Origin: an uncultured Eubacteriales bacterium
GTDB lineage: Bacteria > Bacillota > Clostridia > Oscillospirales > CAG-272
Assembly: GCA_934373635.1 (NCBI GenBank)
Contig: CAKROZ010000016.1
Span: 1 to 25,133 of the forward strand
DNA length: 25,133 nucleotides
Direction: 5' to 3'
Shown here: piece by piece, positions 14,973 through 22,013 of the stretch
Numbering within the stretch: the first letter of the stretch is position 1
Layout: each line of letters starts with the position of its first letter
Made by a program: the position numbers and the translations under genes
The notes under the pieces: model-generated
What the model was told of the DNA's origin: nothing
Seen by the model: only the letters and a program-made list of their open reading frames with translations
Databases searched by the model: none

Positions 14973-15012
14973 CAAAAAAATCCCACCCTACTACGCAGCA
15001 GGATGGAATTCC
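14973..15012 (-). terminator. Terminator of the ABC-F/CYTH operon
   Basis: On the minus strand ATTCCATCCT pairs with AGGGTGGGAT (with G-U pairs) around a 10-nt loop, followed by a run of seven T (positions 14974-14980 on the plus strand read as A). It lies 70 bp beyond the CYTH stop. Confidence 0.75.
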
Positions 15013-15082
15013 CGATAAAATATTTTTTGCTTTTTACTGTCTATTTGACAGGGGGCACATCATTGGCGACAGCCGTTTTCGT

Positions 15083-15610
15083 TTATTTCTCTTTCCAGTC
15101 TTCGGGGAATTCTTTGGCGAGCGACGCGTTGGTGTAGCGGCGGTCGCCCGTTACCTCTCGGATCACGTGGAGAAAATCGGGGATCTCCACCTCGCAATCT
15201 TCGGACGGAAGTTCCGTCTCGAGGATGCAGGAGCGGTTCTTCTGCGGGTAGACGTCGATTTCGTAGGATTGATTGCCGATGTAGAATAAATAGCGCGTTT
15301 TGTAAACAATTCTTCTCTTTTTGTCTCTTGTCAGGCGCAATTTTTCGTATTCTTCGGCGGTGATCTCCTTCTCCTCCTCGATCGCGCTCATCGAAGAAAG
15401 TCGAGCCTTTATCGTCTCGGTATAGACGGTTTTCCGCCCCGTTCTTCTCTTGCGGATTCTATGAGTGATGCCCTTGGCATCGGGAAGGTAGACCTGCTCG
15501 ATCTTGCTTTTCCGATACCCCTTCTGTCCTTGCAGGAGGGGGATGTCGGGCATATCGATCAGAAACTTTCGCTCGGTCTCGACGGGTGGTTGCTTGTTCT
15601 CTTCACACAT
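15083..15610 (-). CDS. CYTH-domain protein (triphosphate tunnel metalloenzyme)
   Basis: A 175-residue protein with the CYTH signature ETERKFLI (ExExK at Glu11, Glu13, Lys15), then KIEQVYL, THRIRKR, the basic and acidic strands of the tunnel (KEITAEEYEKL, YEIDVYP, ILETELPSED) and the typical end RRYTNASLAKEFP. CYTH proteins bind triphosphates with divalent metals; bacterial members are mostly inorganic triphosphatases or class IV adenylate cyclases, and the exact substrate cannot be read from sequence. It starts 6 bp after the ABC-F gene, so the two are co-transcribed, and a terminator follows. Confidence 0.88.
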   Translation of the reverse strand: MCEENKQPPVETERKFLIDMPDIPLLQGQKGYRKSKIEQVYLPDAKGITHRIRKRRTGRKTVYTETIKARLSSMSAIEEEKEITAEEYEKLRLTRDKKRRIVYKTRYLFYIGNQSYEIDVYPQKNRSCILETELPSEDCEVEIPDFLHVIREVTGDRRYTNASLAKEFPEDWKEK

Positions 15611-15616
15611 AGCGGA

Positions 15617-17215
15617 TCATCCTTCCGTGAGAGACTTCTTATAGGCAAGATAATCCTCATAATTCCCCGCGCGGTCGGTGAAGCCGTCTGGGGTGATCTC
15701 GATGATACGGTTCGCGACGGTGTTCAGGATCTCGTAGTCGTGAGACGAGAAGAGGATGTTACCGCGGAAGTTCTGCATCCCGTTGTTGACGGCGGTGATG
15801 GACTCAAGGTCGAGGTGGTCGGTCGGCTGATCGATCATCAAAAGATTGGAACCGAACATCATCATACGGGAGAACATGCAACGCACCTTTTCTCCGCCCG
15901 AGAGCACCTCGACCGACTTGAAGACCGCATCGTTCGAGAAGAGCATTTTCCCGAGGAAGCCGCGGAGATAGCTCTCTGTCTGATCCTTCGAATACTGCCG
16001 CATCCAATCGAGGATGGACTCCTTATGCCCTTCGAAGTATGCGGAATTGTCGTGCGGGAAATAGGAGGTGGTGATGGAAACGCCGAATTTGTATTCCCCC
16101 GCGTCCGCCTCCTCTTCCCCGTTCAGGATGCGAAAAAGGTGTGTGATCGCAAGCTCGTTGCCGAGGAAGGCGATCTTATCGTCCTTGCCGACGCGGAAGG
16201 TGAGGTTCTTGAAGAGGGGCTTCCCGTCGATGCTCTTCGAGAGCCCTTCGACATAGAGGATCTCTTTTCCCGGCTCACGATCCATATCGAAGCCGATGAA
16301 GGGATAGCGACGGCTCGACGCGGGCAGTTCCTCGACCGTCAGCTTATCGAGGAGCTTTCTACGGGAGGTCGCCTGACGGGATTTCGATTTATTGGCGGAG
16401 AAACGGGAGATGAATGCCTGAAGCTCGGCAATCTTCTCCTCGTTTTTCTTATTCTGCATTTTGATCATGCGTTGGATCATCTGGCTCGACTCATACCAGA
16501 ATTCATAGTTACCGACATACATTTTGATGCCCGAATAGTCGATATCGACAATGTTCGTGCAGACGTCGTTCAGGAAATGGCGGTCGTGCGAAACAACGAG
16601 GACGGTACCGAAATAGTCGGAGAGAAAGTTCTCGAGCCAGAGCACCGCGTCGATGTCAAGACCGTTCGTCGGCTCGTCGAGCAGAATGATCTCGGGGTTG
16701 CCGAAGAGTGCCTGTGCGAGCAGGACCTTGACCTTTTCGCTCTCTTTGAGGGAGGACATCGAAAGATAGAGCTTGTCCTCGGAGAGTCCGAGTCCCTGTA
16801 TCAGCTTGGAGGCATCCGACTCGGCTTCCCACCCGTTCAGCTCGGCGAATTCTCCTTCGAGCTCCGAGGCACGAAGTCCGTCTTCGTCGGTAAAATCCTC
16901 CTTCGCGTAGATGGCATCCTTTTCCTTCATCACCTCATAGAGGCGGGCATTGCCCATGATGACGGTATCGAGAACGGTATATTCTTCAAATGCGAAGTGG
17001 TTCTGCTTGAGAACCGACATGCGAAGCGACGGCGGGATGATGACCTCCCCCTTCGTCGGCTCGAGCTCTCCGCAAAGAATTCTCAAAAAAGTAGATTTCC
17101 CCGCGCCGTTGGCACCGATGATGCCGTAGCAGTTCCCGGGGGTGAATTTCAGATCGACGTCCTTGAAAAGAAGCTGACCGCCGAATTGAAAGCTCAGGTT
17201 ATTGACTGTAATCAT
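15617..17215 (-). CDS. ABC-F family ATPase (YkpA/YbiT-like ribosome-associated protein)
   Basis: A 532-residue tandem-ATPase protein without membrane segments, of the ABC-F translation-factor class that binds the ribosomal E site and acts on stalled or initiating ribosomes. Domain 1 has Walker A GANGAGKST (34-42), signature LKESEKVKVLLAQ and Walker B IILLDEPTNGLDI. The linker contains KSKSRQATSRRKLLDKL, the charged interdomain region. Domain 2 has LSGGEKVR but a degraded Walker A (FLGNELAITHLF, no Lys) and Gln for the catalytic Glu in LLMIDQPTDHLDL, so site composition is asymmetric. I recall ESEKVKV and DQPTNHLD-type motifs as normal for the YkpA subfamily. It overlaps no neighbour; the ribosome site is weak. 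Confidence 0.9.
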   Translation of the reverse strand: MITVNNLSFQFGGQLLFKDVDLKFTPGNCYGIIGANGAGKSTFLRILCGELEPTKGEVIIPPSLRMSVLKQNHFAFEEYTVLDTVIMGNARLYEVMKEKDAIYAKEDFTDEDGLRASELEGEFAELNGWEAESDASKLIQGLGLSEDKLYLSMSSLKESEKVKVLLAQALFGNPEIILLDEPTNGLDIDAVLWLENFLSDYFGTVLVVSHDRHFLNDVCTNIVDIDYSGIKMYVGNYEFWYESSQMIQRMIKMQNKKNEEKIAELQAFISRFSANKSKSRQATSRRKLLDKLTVEELPASSRRYPFIGFDMDREPGKEILYVEGLSKSIDGKPLFKNLTFRVGKDDKIAFLGNELAITHLFRILNGEEEADAGEYKFGVSITTSYFPHDNSAYFEGHKESILDWMRQYSKDQTESYLRGFLGKMLFSNDAVFKSVEVLSGGEKVRCMFSRMMMFGSNLLMIDQPTDHLDLESITAVNNGMQNFRGNILFSSHDYEILNTVANRIIEITPDGFTDRAGNYEDYLAYKKSLTEG

Positions 17216-17344
17216 AAATTTCTCGTTTCCGTTTTATTGTTTGCGATGGTATCGTGCGTGGGGTTTCGTCGCTTTGACGGGGGCGACGGGATCTTGCAAG
17301 ATTGTGCGAGTACGTAGGATCTCGCCGGGGATGCGGGCGGTGGT

Positions 17345-18154
17345 TCAGGCGTCGTGCCGGTCGGCGAACACCGCGTTATCGAGCGCGCGGATATTCTCGA
17401 GGATATACGTCGGCTTCTTTTCGCTTTTCTCCGCGTCCTCACGTGTCCCCTCGCCCGAAAGAACAAGCACGGTGTCCACGCCCGCGTTCACACCCGCGGC
17501 GATGTCGGTATAAACCCGATCGCCCACCATCAGGGCGTCATCCGCGGAAAAGCCGTATTTTTTCAGTGCGAGGGTAATCATCGCGGGTTCGGGCTTCCCG
17601 ATAAAAAGGGGCATCCGCCCCGTCGCGCGGCAGAGCATCTCGGAAAAGGAGCCGCAATCGGGCGCGTAGCCGTAGGCGGTCGGACAGACGTAATCGGGAT
17701 TGGTCGCGAGATAGGGCACGCCCCGTCCGAGCAGGATGCAGGCATCCTCAAGTTTTTGAAAGGTCAGCTCGGTATCGTTGGAAGTCAGGAGGACATCGAT
17801 ATCGTCCGCACGCTCGGTCACGGCGTCGATCCCCGCGTCGCGAAGCGCCTTCACAAAAGAGCGCGTCCCCATCGCGTACACCCGCGCGCTCGGGTAATGC
17901 TCGATAAGATACAAAATCGTGGCATCGGTCGAGGTGAGAAAATCGTCACATGTCGCGGGGATGCCGAGCGACTCTAATTTTTTTACATAATCTTCGGCAC
18001 TCTTTGACGAATTGTTCGTCAAAAAGAGGTATTTTCCGCCCGACGTGCGCACATGAGACAGAAAGTCGAGCGTTCCGTCGAAGAGCGTACGGTCGATATA
18101 AATCGTACCGTCCATATCCAAGAGAAAAAAGCGTTTTTCGGATAATTCTTTCAT
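17345..18154 (-). CDS. HAD-IIA family hydrolase (NagD/PGP-like phosphatase)
   Basis: A 269-residue cytoplasmic phosphatase of the haloacid dehalogenase superfamily. Motif I is DMDGT with nucleophile Asp13 and acid Asp15, motif II FLTNNSS (44-50), motif III Lys187 in GKPEP, motif IV MVGDRVYTDI with Asp212/Asp217. The spacing places the cap between motifs II and III (C2 cap), as in NagD, p-nitrophenylphosphatase and phosphoglycolate phosphatase relatives. The substrate is probably a small sugar or nucleotide phosphate. It lies 129 bp upstream of the ABC-F gene in the same direction, so co-transcription is possible. The ribosome site before the ATG is weak. Confidence 0.9.
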   Translation of the reverse strand: MKELSEKRFFLLDMDGTIYIDRTLFDGTLDFLSHVRTSGGKYLFLTNNSSKSAEDYVKKLESLGIPATCDDFLTSTDATILYLIEHYPSARVYAMGTRSFVKALRDAGIDAVTERADDIDVLLTSNDTELTFQKLEDACILLGRGVPYLATNPDYVCPTAYGYAPDCGSFSEMLCRATGRMPLFIGKPEPAMITLALKKYGFSADDALMVGDRVYTDIAAGVNAGVDTVLVLSGEGTREDAEKSEKKPTYILENIRALDNAVFADRHDA

Positions 18155-18271
18155 TTTTCTTATCTAAATGCAAATAATTCTTTTGATTTTTGCATATTAT
18201 GCGCAAATTTTGTCGAATGAGTCTTCGGTTTTTGCATTATTGTTTTTGGAAAATGCCTGATTTTCGGCATA

Positions 18272-18317
18272 AGAAAAAGAGGTCGCAGGCGAAGGATTTC
18301 CGATATCGGGTGCGACC
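18272..18317 (-). terminator. Terminator after galE
   Basis: On the minus strand GGTCGCA (18311-18317) pairs with TGCGACC (18281-18287) across a 23-nt loop that itself has partial pairing, followed by a T-rich tail (TCTTTTTCTT). It lies just after the galE stop. Confidence 0.7.
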
Positions 18318-18333
18318 CCTTTTCCGTATCTCA

Positions 18334-19353
18334 TTAGTCGTTCGGATAGCCGTCGGGGTTCATGCGCTGCCAGCGGGCGGCGTCTGCGCACATTCTGTCG
18401 AGGTCACGCTCCGCCTTCCAGTCGAGGACGCGCGCCGCCTTCGAGGGGTCGGCGTAGCACTCCGCGATATCGCCGGGGCGGCGATCGGTGATGCGGTACT
18501 TAACGGGAGTGCCCCATGCCTTACCGAACGCGCGGATGATCTCGAGAACGGAATATCCGTTGCCGGTACCGATATTGATGGCATCGGCGCCGTGCATCTT
18601 TGCCGTATAGTCGAGCGCCTTCAGATGTGCGAGCGCGAGGTCGACGACATGGATGTAGTCACGCACGCCCGTACCGTCGGGTGTGGGATAATCGTTGCCG
18701 AAGACGTTGACGCACTCGAGCTTCCCTGCCGCGACCTTCGCGACATAAGGAAGGAGGTTGTTCGGAATTCCGCAGGGGTCCTCACCGATCAGTCCGCTCT
18801 CATGTGCGCCGATCGGGTTGAAGTAACGAAGCAGACAAACCGAAAGCTCGGGATTCGCGGTGGCGACGTCGGTCAGAATCCGCTCGATCATGAGCTTGGT
18901 CTCGCCGTAGGGATTGGTGGTCGAAAGGGGGAAATCCTCGCGGATCGGCACGCTCTTCGGCATACCGTAAACGGTGGCGGAGGAGCTGAAGACGATGCGG
19001 TACACCTTGTGCGCGAGCATACACTCGAGAAGGTTGAAGGTACCCGTGAGGTTGTTATGATAATAGAGGAGCGGGAGACGGCAGGATTCGCCGACCGCCT
19101 TCAGTCCCGCGAAATGGATCACCGAGTCGATGGCGGGATTCTCGACGAAAACGCGGTCGAGTGCCTCCTTGTCAAGAAGGTCACACTTCACGAATTTCGG
19201 TCTCTTCCCCGTGATCTTCTCGATCCTGTCGAGGACGCAAAGCTTACTGTTCACGAGATTGTCGACGATAACGACCTCTTTCCCCGCGTTCAGAAGCTCG
19301 ACTACGGTATGGGAACCGATAAAGCCGGTGCCGCCGGTCACAAGAATCGCCAT
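18334..19353 (-). CDS. galE: UDP-glucose 4-epimerase
   Basis: A 339-residue short-chain dehydrogenase-type enzyme that interconverts UDP-glucose and UDP-galactose with tightly bound NAD. The Rossmann motif is GGTGFIGSH (7-15), with Asp31-Asn32 in VDNL for the NAD ribose, catalytic SSSATVYG (123-130) and YxxxK (Tyr149, Lys153) in NPYGETK. The family block RYFNPIGAHESGLIGEDP and the C-terminal ITDRRPGDIAECYADP are intact, and the length is typical. It supplies UDP-galactose for envelope polysaccharides or enters the Leloir pathway; no other gal genes are adjacent. GAAAGGAAG lies before the start. It sits between two terminators, so it is monocistronic. Confidence 0.95.
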   Translation of the reverse strand: MAILVTGGTGFIGSHTVVELLNAGKEVVIVDNLVNSKLCVLDRIEKITGKRPKFVKCDLLDKEALDRVFVENPAIDSVIHFAGLKAVGESCRLPLLYYHNNLTGTFNLLECMLAHKVYRIVFSSSATVYGMPKSVPIREDFPLSTTNPYGETKLMIERILTDVATANPELSVCLLRYFNPIGAHESGLIGEDPCGIPNNLLPYVAKVAAGKLECVNVFGNDYPTPDGTGVRDYIHVVDLALAHLKALDYTAKMHGADAINIGTGNGYSVLEIIRAFGKAWGTPVKYRITDRRPGDIAECYADPSKAARVLDWKAERDLDRMCADAARWQRMNPDGYPND

Positions 19354-19392
19354 ATGCTTTTATCTTCCTTTCGTAATAGGCGTGATAAAACG

Positions 19393-19423
19393 AAAAAGAG
19401 CGAAAGAAATCCCCGCTCTTTTT
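19393..19423. terminator. Bidirectional terminator after rpmA
   Basis: AAAAAGAGCG (19393-19402) pairs perfectly with CGCTCTTTTT (19414-19423), giving T-runs on both strands. On the minus strand it ends the rplU-prp-rpmA operon before galE. Confidence 0.85.
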
Positions 19424-19432
19424 GTCAAGTTA

Positions 19433-19711
19433 TTACTCAGCGTAAACGCTGACCTGCTTTCTGCCGCCGGAAATGTGCTCGTACTTCACTTTTCCGCTGA
19501 CGAGAGCGAAGAGCGTGTCGTCCGATCCGATACCGACGTTCGTGCCGGGATGAATCTTCGTGCCGCGCTGTCTGACAAGAATGTTGCCGGCAAGGACGAG
19601 CTGACCGTCCGCCTTTTTGACACCGAGACGCTTGGACTCGGAATCACGGCCGTTCTTGGTAGAACCTACGCCCTTTTTATGGGCGAAAAATTGCAAACTG
19701 ATCTTCAACAT
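19433..19711 (-). CDS. rpmA: Ribosomal protein bL27
   Basis: A 92-residue large-subunit protein near the peptidyl-transferase centre. It carries the Firmicutes N-terminal extension MLKISLQFF ahead of AHKKGVGSTKNGRDS; the Prp protease cuts after FF to expose the functional N-terminus, and the prp gene lies directly upstream. The core NILVRQRGTKIHPGTNVGIG is intact. GGAGG lies 9 nt before the ATG. It is the last gene of the rplU-prp-rpmA operon. Confidence 0.97.
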   Translation of the reverse strand: MLKISLQFFAHKKGVGSTKNGRDSESKRLGVKKADGQLVLAGNILVRQRGTKIHPGTNVGIGSDDTLFALVSGKVKYEHISGGRKQVSVYAE

Positions 19712-19756
19712 GTTTTCATACCTCCGTTTTTATTTCGGCTTGCGCCGTGCCTCGGC

Positions 19757-20113
19757 TCAGAGCTCCCGCTCCACCTCTTTGACATCGAGAAACTTGTAGT
19801 AGTCCTCAACGAGGTCCATCAGCTGGAAGAAATAAGCCTGTATAAGACCCGAAACGGCAAACTGCTTCTTTTCGTTCTTTTCAAACTTCGGAAGCGCCGA
19901 CTTGGCAATGAGCTTGATGTCCCCGCTCTCGTCATCGATGGTGTAATCCACATCGCACGCGTAGGAGACCTCGATGGCATTGATTAAAAGCATCGTCATA
20001 CTCGACAGGGCGGCACAGAGGATATCGTCCCCCGACTCGCCGTAACCCGTATGCCCCTGCTCTTCAAAGCCGTAATAGAAGCCGTCTGTCTTATAAAAGG
20101 TGATGGTTGTCAT
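19757..20113 (-). CDS. prp: Ribosomal-processing cysteine protease Prp
   Basis: A 118-residue cysteine protease that removes the N-terminal extension of bL27 before ribosome assembly. The catalytic pair His21 and Cys33 lie in GHTGYGESGDDILCAALS, the diagnostic motif. It sits between rplU and rpmA, 6 bp after the former, as in most Firmicutes. Presence of both the protease and the extended L27 in this window makes the assignment mutually supportive. Confidence 0.95.
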   Translation of the reverse strand: MTTITFYKTDGFYYGFEEQGHTGYGESGDDILCAALSSMTMLLINAIEVSYACDVDYTIDDESGDIKLIAKSALPKFEKNEKKQFAVSGLIQAYFFQLMDLVEDYYKFLDVKEVEREL

Positions 20114-20119
20114 TCAAGC

Positions 20120-20428
20120 TCAACCTTCGATCTTCTCGATACGGACCTTGGTATAGTCCTGACGATGACCGATCTTCTTCTTTTCGTTCTTCTTTGCCTT
20201 GTACTTGATTACGTCAATCTTCTTCGATTTTCCGTTCTTCAGAACTTCGGCAACGACGGTAGCACCCTCAACGCAGGGCGTTCCGATCGACAGCTTCTCA
20301 CCACCGAGGGCAAGAACCTTATCGAACGTGACCTTCTCGCCTTCGGCAACGCCGAGCTTCTCAACGAAGATCTCGTCCCCTTCGGCAACCTTGTACTGCT
20401 TTCCACCCGTTACGAAAATAGCGAACAT
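20120..20428 (-). CDS. rplU: Ribosomal protein bL21
   Basis: A 102-residue large-subunit protein starting MFAIFVTGGKQYKVAEGD and ending with the usual GHRQDYTKVRIEKI. The ATG at 20428 is chosen over an in-frame GTG five codons upstream, because that codon belongs to the ribosome site (GTGAGGTG) and the resulting length is the family norm. It is the first gene of the operon and has a promoter and a structured leader. Confidence 0.96.
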   Translation of the reverse strand: MFAIFVTGGKQYKVAEGDEIFVEKLGVAEGEKVTFDKVLALGGEKLSIGTPCVEGATVVAEVLKNGKSKKIDVIKYKAKKNEKKKIGHRQDYTKVRIEKIEG

Positions 20429-20508
20429 AGAAAAGCACCTCACTTTCGTGTAAAATCGCTGTGGCAGGCGTGCGAAGCACTTGAAAAAGACCTACCGACA
20501 AGCGTCAT
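20429..20508 (-). promoter_or_regulatory. rplU leader, candidate L21 autoregulatory RNA
   Basis: The 5' UTR of about 77 nt reads GTCGGTAGGTC... GTGCTTCGCAC ...GCCTGCC on the minus strand, with a GTGC-TTCG-GCAC tetraloop hairpin and outer pairing GGTAGG/GCCTGCC. Firmicutes often have an L21 leader element here. I could not test it against the family model. Confidence 0.45.
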
Positions 20509-20511
20509 ATT

Positions 20512-20540
20512 ATTCTATCATATATTATTTATAATGTCAA
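20512..20540 (-). promoter_or_regulatory. SigA promoter of the rplU-prp-rpmA operon
   Basis: On the minus strand TTGACA (20535-20540), 17-bp AT-only-rich spacer, TAGAAT (20512-20517). Confidence 0.85.
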
Positions 20541-20741
20541 GAGGTTTTCTTTGATTTTTTTGTTTTTTCAGAAAAAATCTTCCGATTCGACCGCGGCGCG
20601 TCATATGCGGTGCAGGATAACGGGACAAGGTGTCTCTTTGCTCGTCCGATGTGCGCGGGCGATCGTTCCGAAACATTCCGTCAAGCGAAAAAATCAAAGA
20701 GAGTGCCGCGGGGCGGAGCCACCGCGGCTTAAAAGGAAAAA
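20541..20741. other. Gap between the CD1247-like gene and the rplU promoter
   Basis: Apart from the hairpin at 20705-20728 I see no gene or RNA. The open frames here are Arg/Ser-rich and lack a start with a ribosome site. Confidence 0.4.
20705..20728 (-). terminator. Probable terminator of the CD1247-like gene
   Basis: GCCGCGG (20705-20711) with CCGCGGC (20722-20728) around a 10-nt loop. On the minus strand the tail is T-rich but interrupted (CTCTCTTTGATTTTTT). It lies 13 bp after the stop. Confidence 0.55.
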
Positions 20742-21194
20742 TTACTGTTTTCTGTCGTCGCAGTCCCGATCGCAATCGTCACATTCGCCGTCGCAAAGCT
20801 CGATGCCGCCGATCTTCTCGCCGCAGGCGGGGCAAACCAGCTCGTCGGGGTCGAGCGACTCGTCAAAACAGACGGTCTCGCCGCAGGAGGGGCAAACGAC
20901 CTCGTAATATCCGTCGCCGCCTTCTTCGTCCTCGTCCTCGTCTTCCTCATCGTCATAATCGTCCTCGTCCTCACCGCAGTAGAAATCCTCTTCCACGGCA
21001 CCGAGATCTTCGTCAAGCTCTTCGATATAATCGCGGAGCTCCTTGTTTTCGCCCTTGAGGAAGGAGAGCTCCTCCGACATTTCGGCAAGAAGGTCGAGCA
21101 TCTCGGAGATGACCTTTCCCTCGTTTCCTTCCTTCGTCACGCCGAGTCCCTCGGCAAGACCTTTGATATATGCAGCCTTTTCGGTGATGTTCAT
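20742..21194 (-). CDS. CD1247-type protein: N-terminal helical domain, acidic linker, zinc ribbon
   Basis: A 150-residue soluble protein. Residues 1-65 form a helical, coiled-coil-prone domain starting MNITEKAAYIKGLAEGL, the pattern of the CD1247 N-terminal domain of Clostridia. Residues 70-93 are almost only Asp/Glu. A zinc ribbon follows with CPSCGE (101-106) and CPACGE (121-126), and the C-terminus is Cys/Asp-rich (ECDDCDRDCDD), perhaps a second metal site. The function of the family is unknown; its position next to efp is commonly seen in Clostridia, as I recall. AAAGGAG lies 8 nt before the ATG. Confidence 0.75.
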   Translation of the reverse strand: MNITEKAAYIKGLAEGLGVTKEGNEGKVISEMLDLLAEMSEELSFLKGENKELRDYIEELDEDLGAVEEDFYCGEDEDDYDDEEDEDEDEEGGDGYYEVVCPSCGETVCFDESLDPDELVCPACGEKIGGIELCDGECDDCDRDCDDRKQ

Positions 21195-21224
21195 AATGTT
21201 TCTCCTTTATCTTTTTTCTGAATA

Positions 21225-21253
21225 AAAAAAGCGGGAATGCCCCGCTTTTTTAC
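21225..21253. terminator. Terminator after efp
   Basis: AAAAAAGCGGG...CCCGCTTTTTT, a perfect stem around AATGC with T-runs on both strands. It lies 27 bp after the efp stop on the minus strand. Confidence 0.85.
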
Positions 21254-21279
21254 GGAATGCGGGATGCCGGATTCCGAAA

Positions 21280-21837
21280 TTATGCTCTTTCGAGATACTC
21301 GCCCGTTCTCGTATCGATGCGGAGCAGATCGCCCTCATTGATGAAGATCGGAACCTTGATGACCGCGCCCGTCTCGAGGGTCGCGGGCTTCGTGACGTTG
21401 GTCGCGGTATCGCCGCGGACGCCCGGCTCGGTCTCGGTAACGCGAAGCTCCACGAAGGTGGGAGGATCTACCGAGAAGACGTTGCCCTTCCAAGAGGAAA
21501 TGCGGCAAACGGTGTTTTCCTTGACGAATTTGAAGTTATCGCCGAGTTTGTCCTTATTCAGCGGAATCTGCTCGTAGGACTCCTGATCCATGAAGTAGTA
21601 GAGCTCGCCGTCGTTGTAGAGATACTCAAGGTCGCGGCGCTCGATGACCGCATTCTCGAATTTCGCCGTGGGGTTGAAGGAAGCCTCACGGATGGCACCG
21701 GTCACGACGTCCTTATACTTCGTTCTGACGAACGCGGCACCCTTACCCGGCTTTACATGCTGGAATTCGATGACCTGATAGACCTTTCCGTCCATCTCAA
21801 AGGTCAGACCGTTCTTAAAATCGCCTGCTGTTAACAT
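21280..21837 (-). CDS. efp: Elongation factor P
   Basis: A 185-residue translation factor that enters the ribosomal E site and rescues ribosomes stalled at polyproline. It starts MLTAGDFKNGLTFE, has the modified-loop Lys32 in HVKPGKGAAF, domain II with NDGELYYFMDQESYEQI, and the C-terminal GDTATNVTKPATLETGAVIKVP typical of EF-P. The loop sequence PGKG is the Lys32 type used by Firmicutes. The ATG at 21837 (AAAGAAAGG upstream) gives the usual length; the longer frame upstream runs through the leader and is rejected. It has its own promoter 110-138 bp upstream. Confidence 0.96.
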   Translation of the reverse strand: MLTAGDFKNGLTFEMDGKVYQVIEFQHVKPGKGAAFVRTKYKDVVTGAIREASFNPTAKFENAVIERRDLEYLYNDGELYYFMDQESYEQIPLNKDKLGDNFKFVKENTVCRISSWKGNVFSVDPPTFVELRVTETEPGVRGDTATNVTKPATLETGAVIKVPIFINEGDLLRIDTRTGEYLERA

Positions 21838-21910
21838 AGAAACCTTTCTTTTCGGCGGCTTTCTTTGAATTTTCAGAGAAGCACCGCACCCCGCCCGAAG
21901 CGACGCTCCG

Positions 21911-21932
21911 AAAAAGCGCATACCGCGCTTTT
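21911..21932 (-). promoter_or_regulatory. Hairpin with T-run in the efp leader
   Basis: On the minus strand AAAGCGC-GGTAT-GCGCTTTTTCGG begins about 8-10 nt after the predicted start of transcription. The 6-7 bp stem plus T-run looks like a weak terminator or attenuator. Confidence 0.35.
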
Positions 21933-21946
21933 ATCATACTTTACCT

Positions 21947-21975
21947 ATTGTACTATATTTTTTTATTTTTTTCAA
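21947..21975 (-). promoter_or_regulatory. SigA promoter of efp
   Basis: On the minus strand TTGAAA (21970-21975), a 17-bp A-rich spacer, TACAAT (21947-21952). Confidence 0.8.
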
Positions 21976-22013
21976 GAGGGAAAGAAGATTTTTTTCGTTT
22001 TTTTCGAAAAAAA

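Larger units (their letters stand above)
14413..15082. other. 670-bp gap without an intact gene: decayed mobile-element zone
   Basis: The stretch holds a short open frame that looks like the end of a transposase-type protein, a row of hairpins, a plus-strand terminator, a frameshifted minus-strand micro-ORF with promoter and ribosome site, and the terminator of the CYTH operon. Each is listed separately. No intact gene above 60 codons is seen. Confidence 0.5.

Noticed and set aside
15461..17317. 618-codon plus-strand frame opposite the ABC-F gene
   Set aside because: The minus strand encodes an intact ABC-F protein with all motifs; the plus frame is a shadow.
18190..19452. 420-codon plus-strand frame opposite galE
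   Set aside because: It spans galE and two terminators and has no recognisable domain, so it is a shadow frame.
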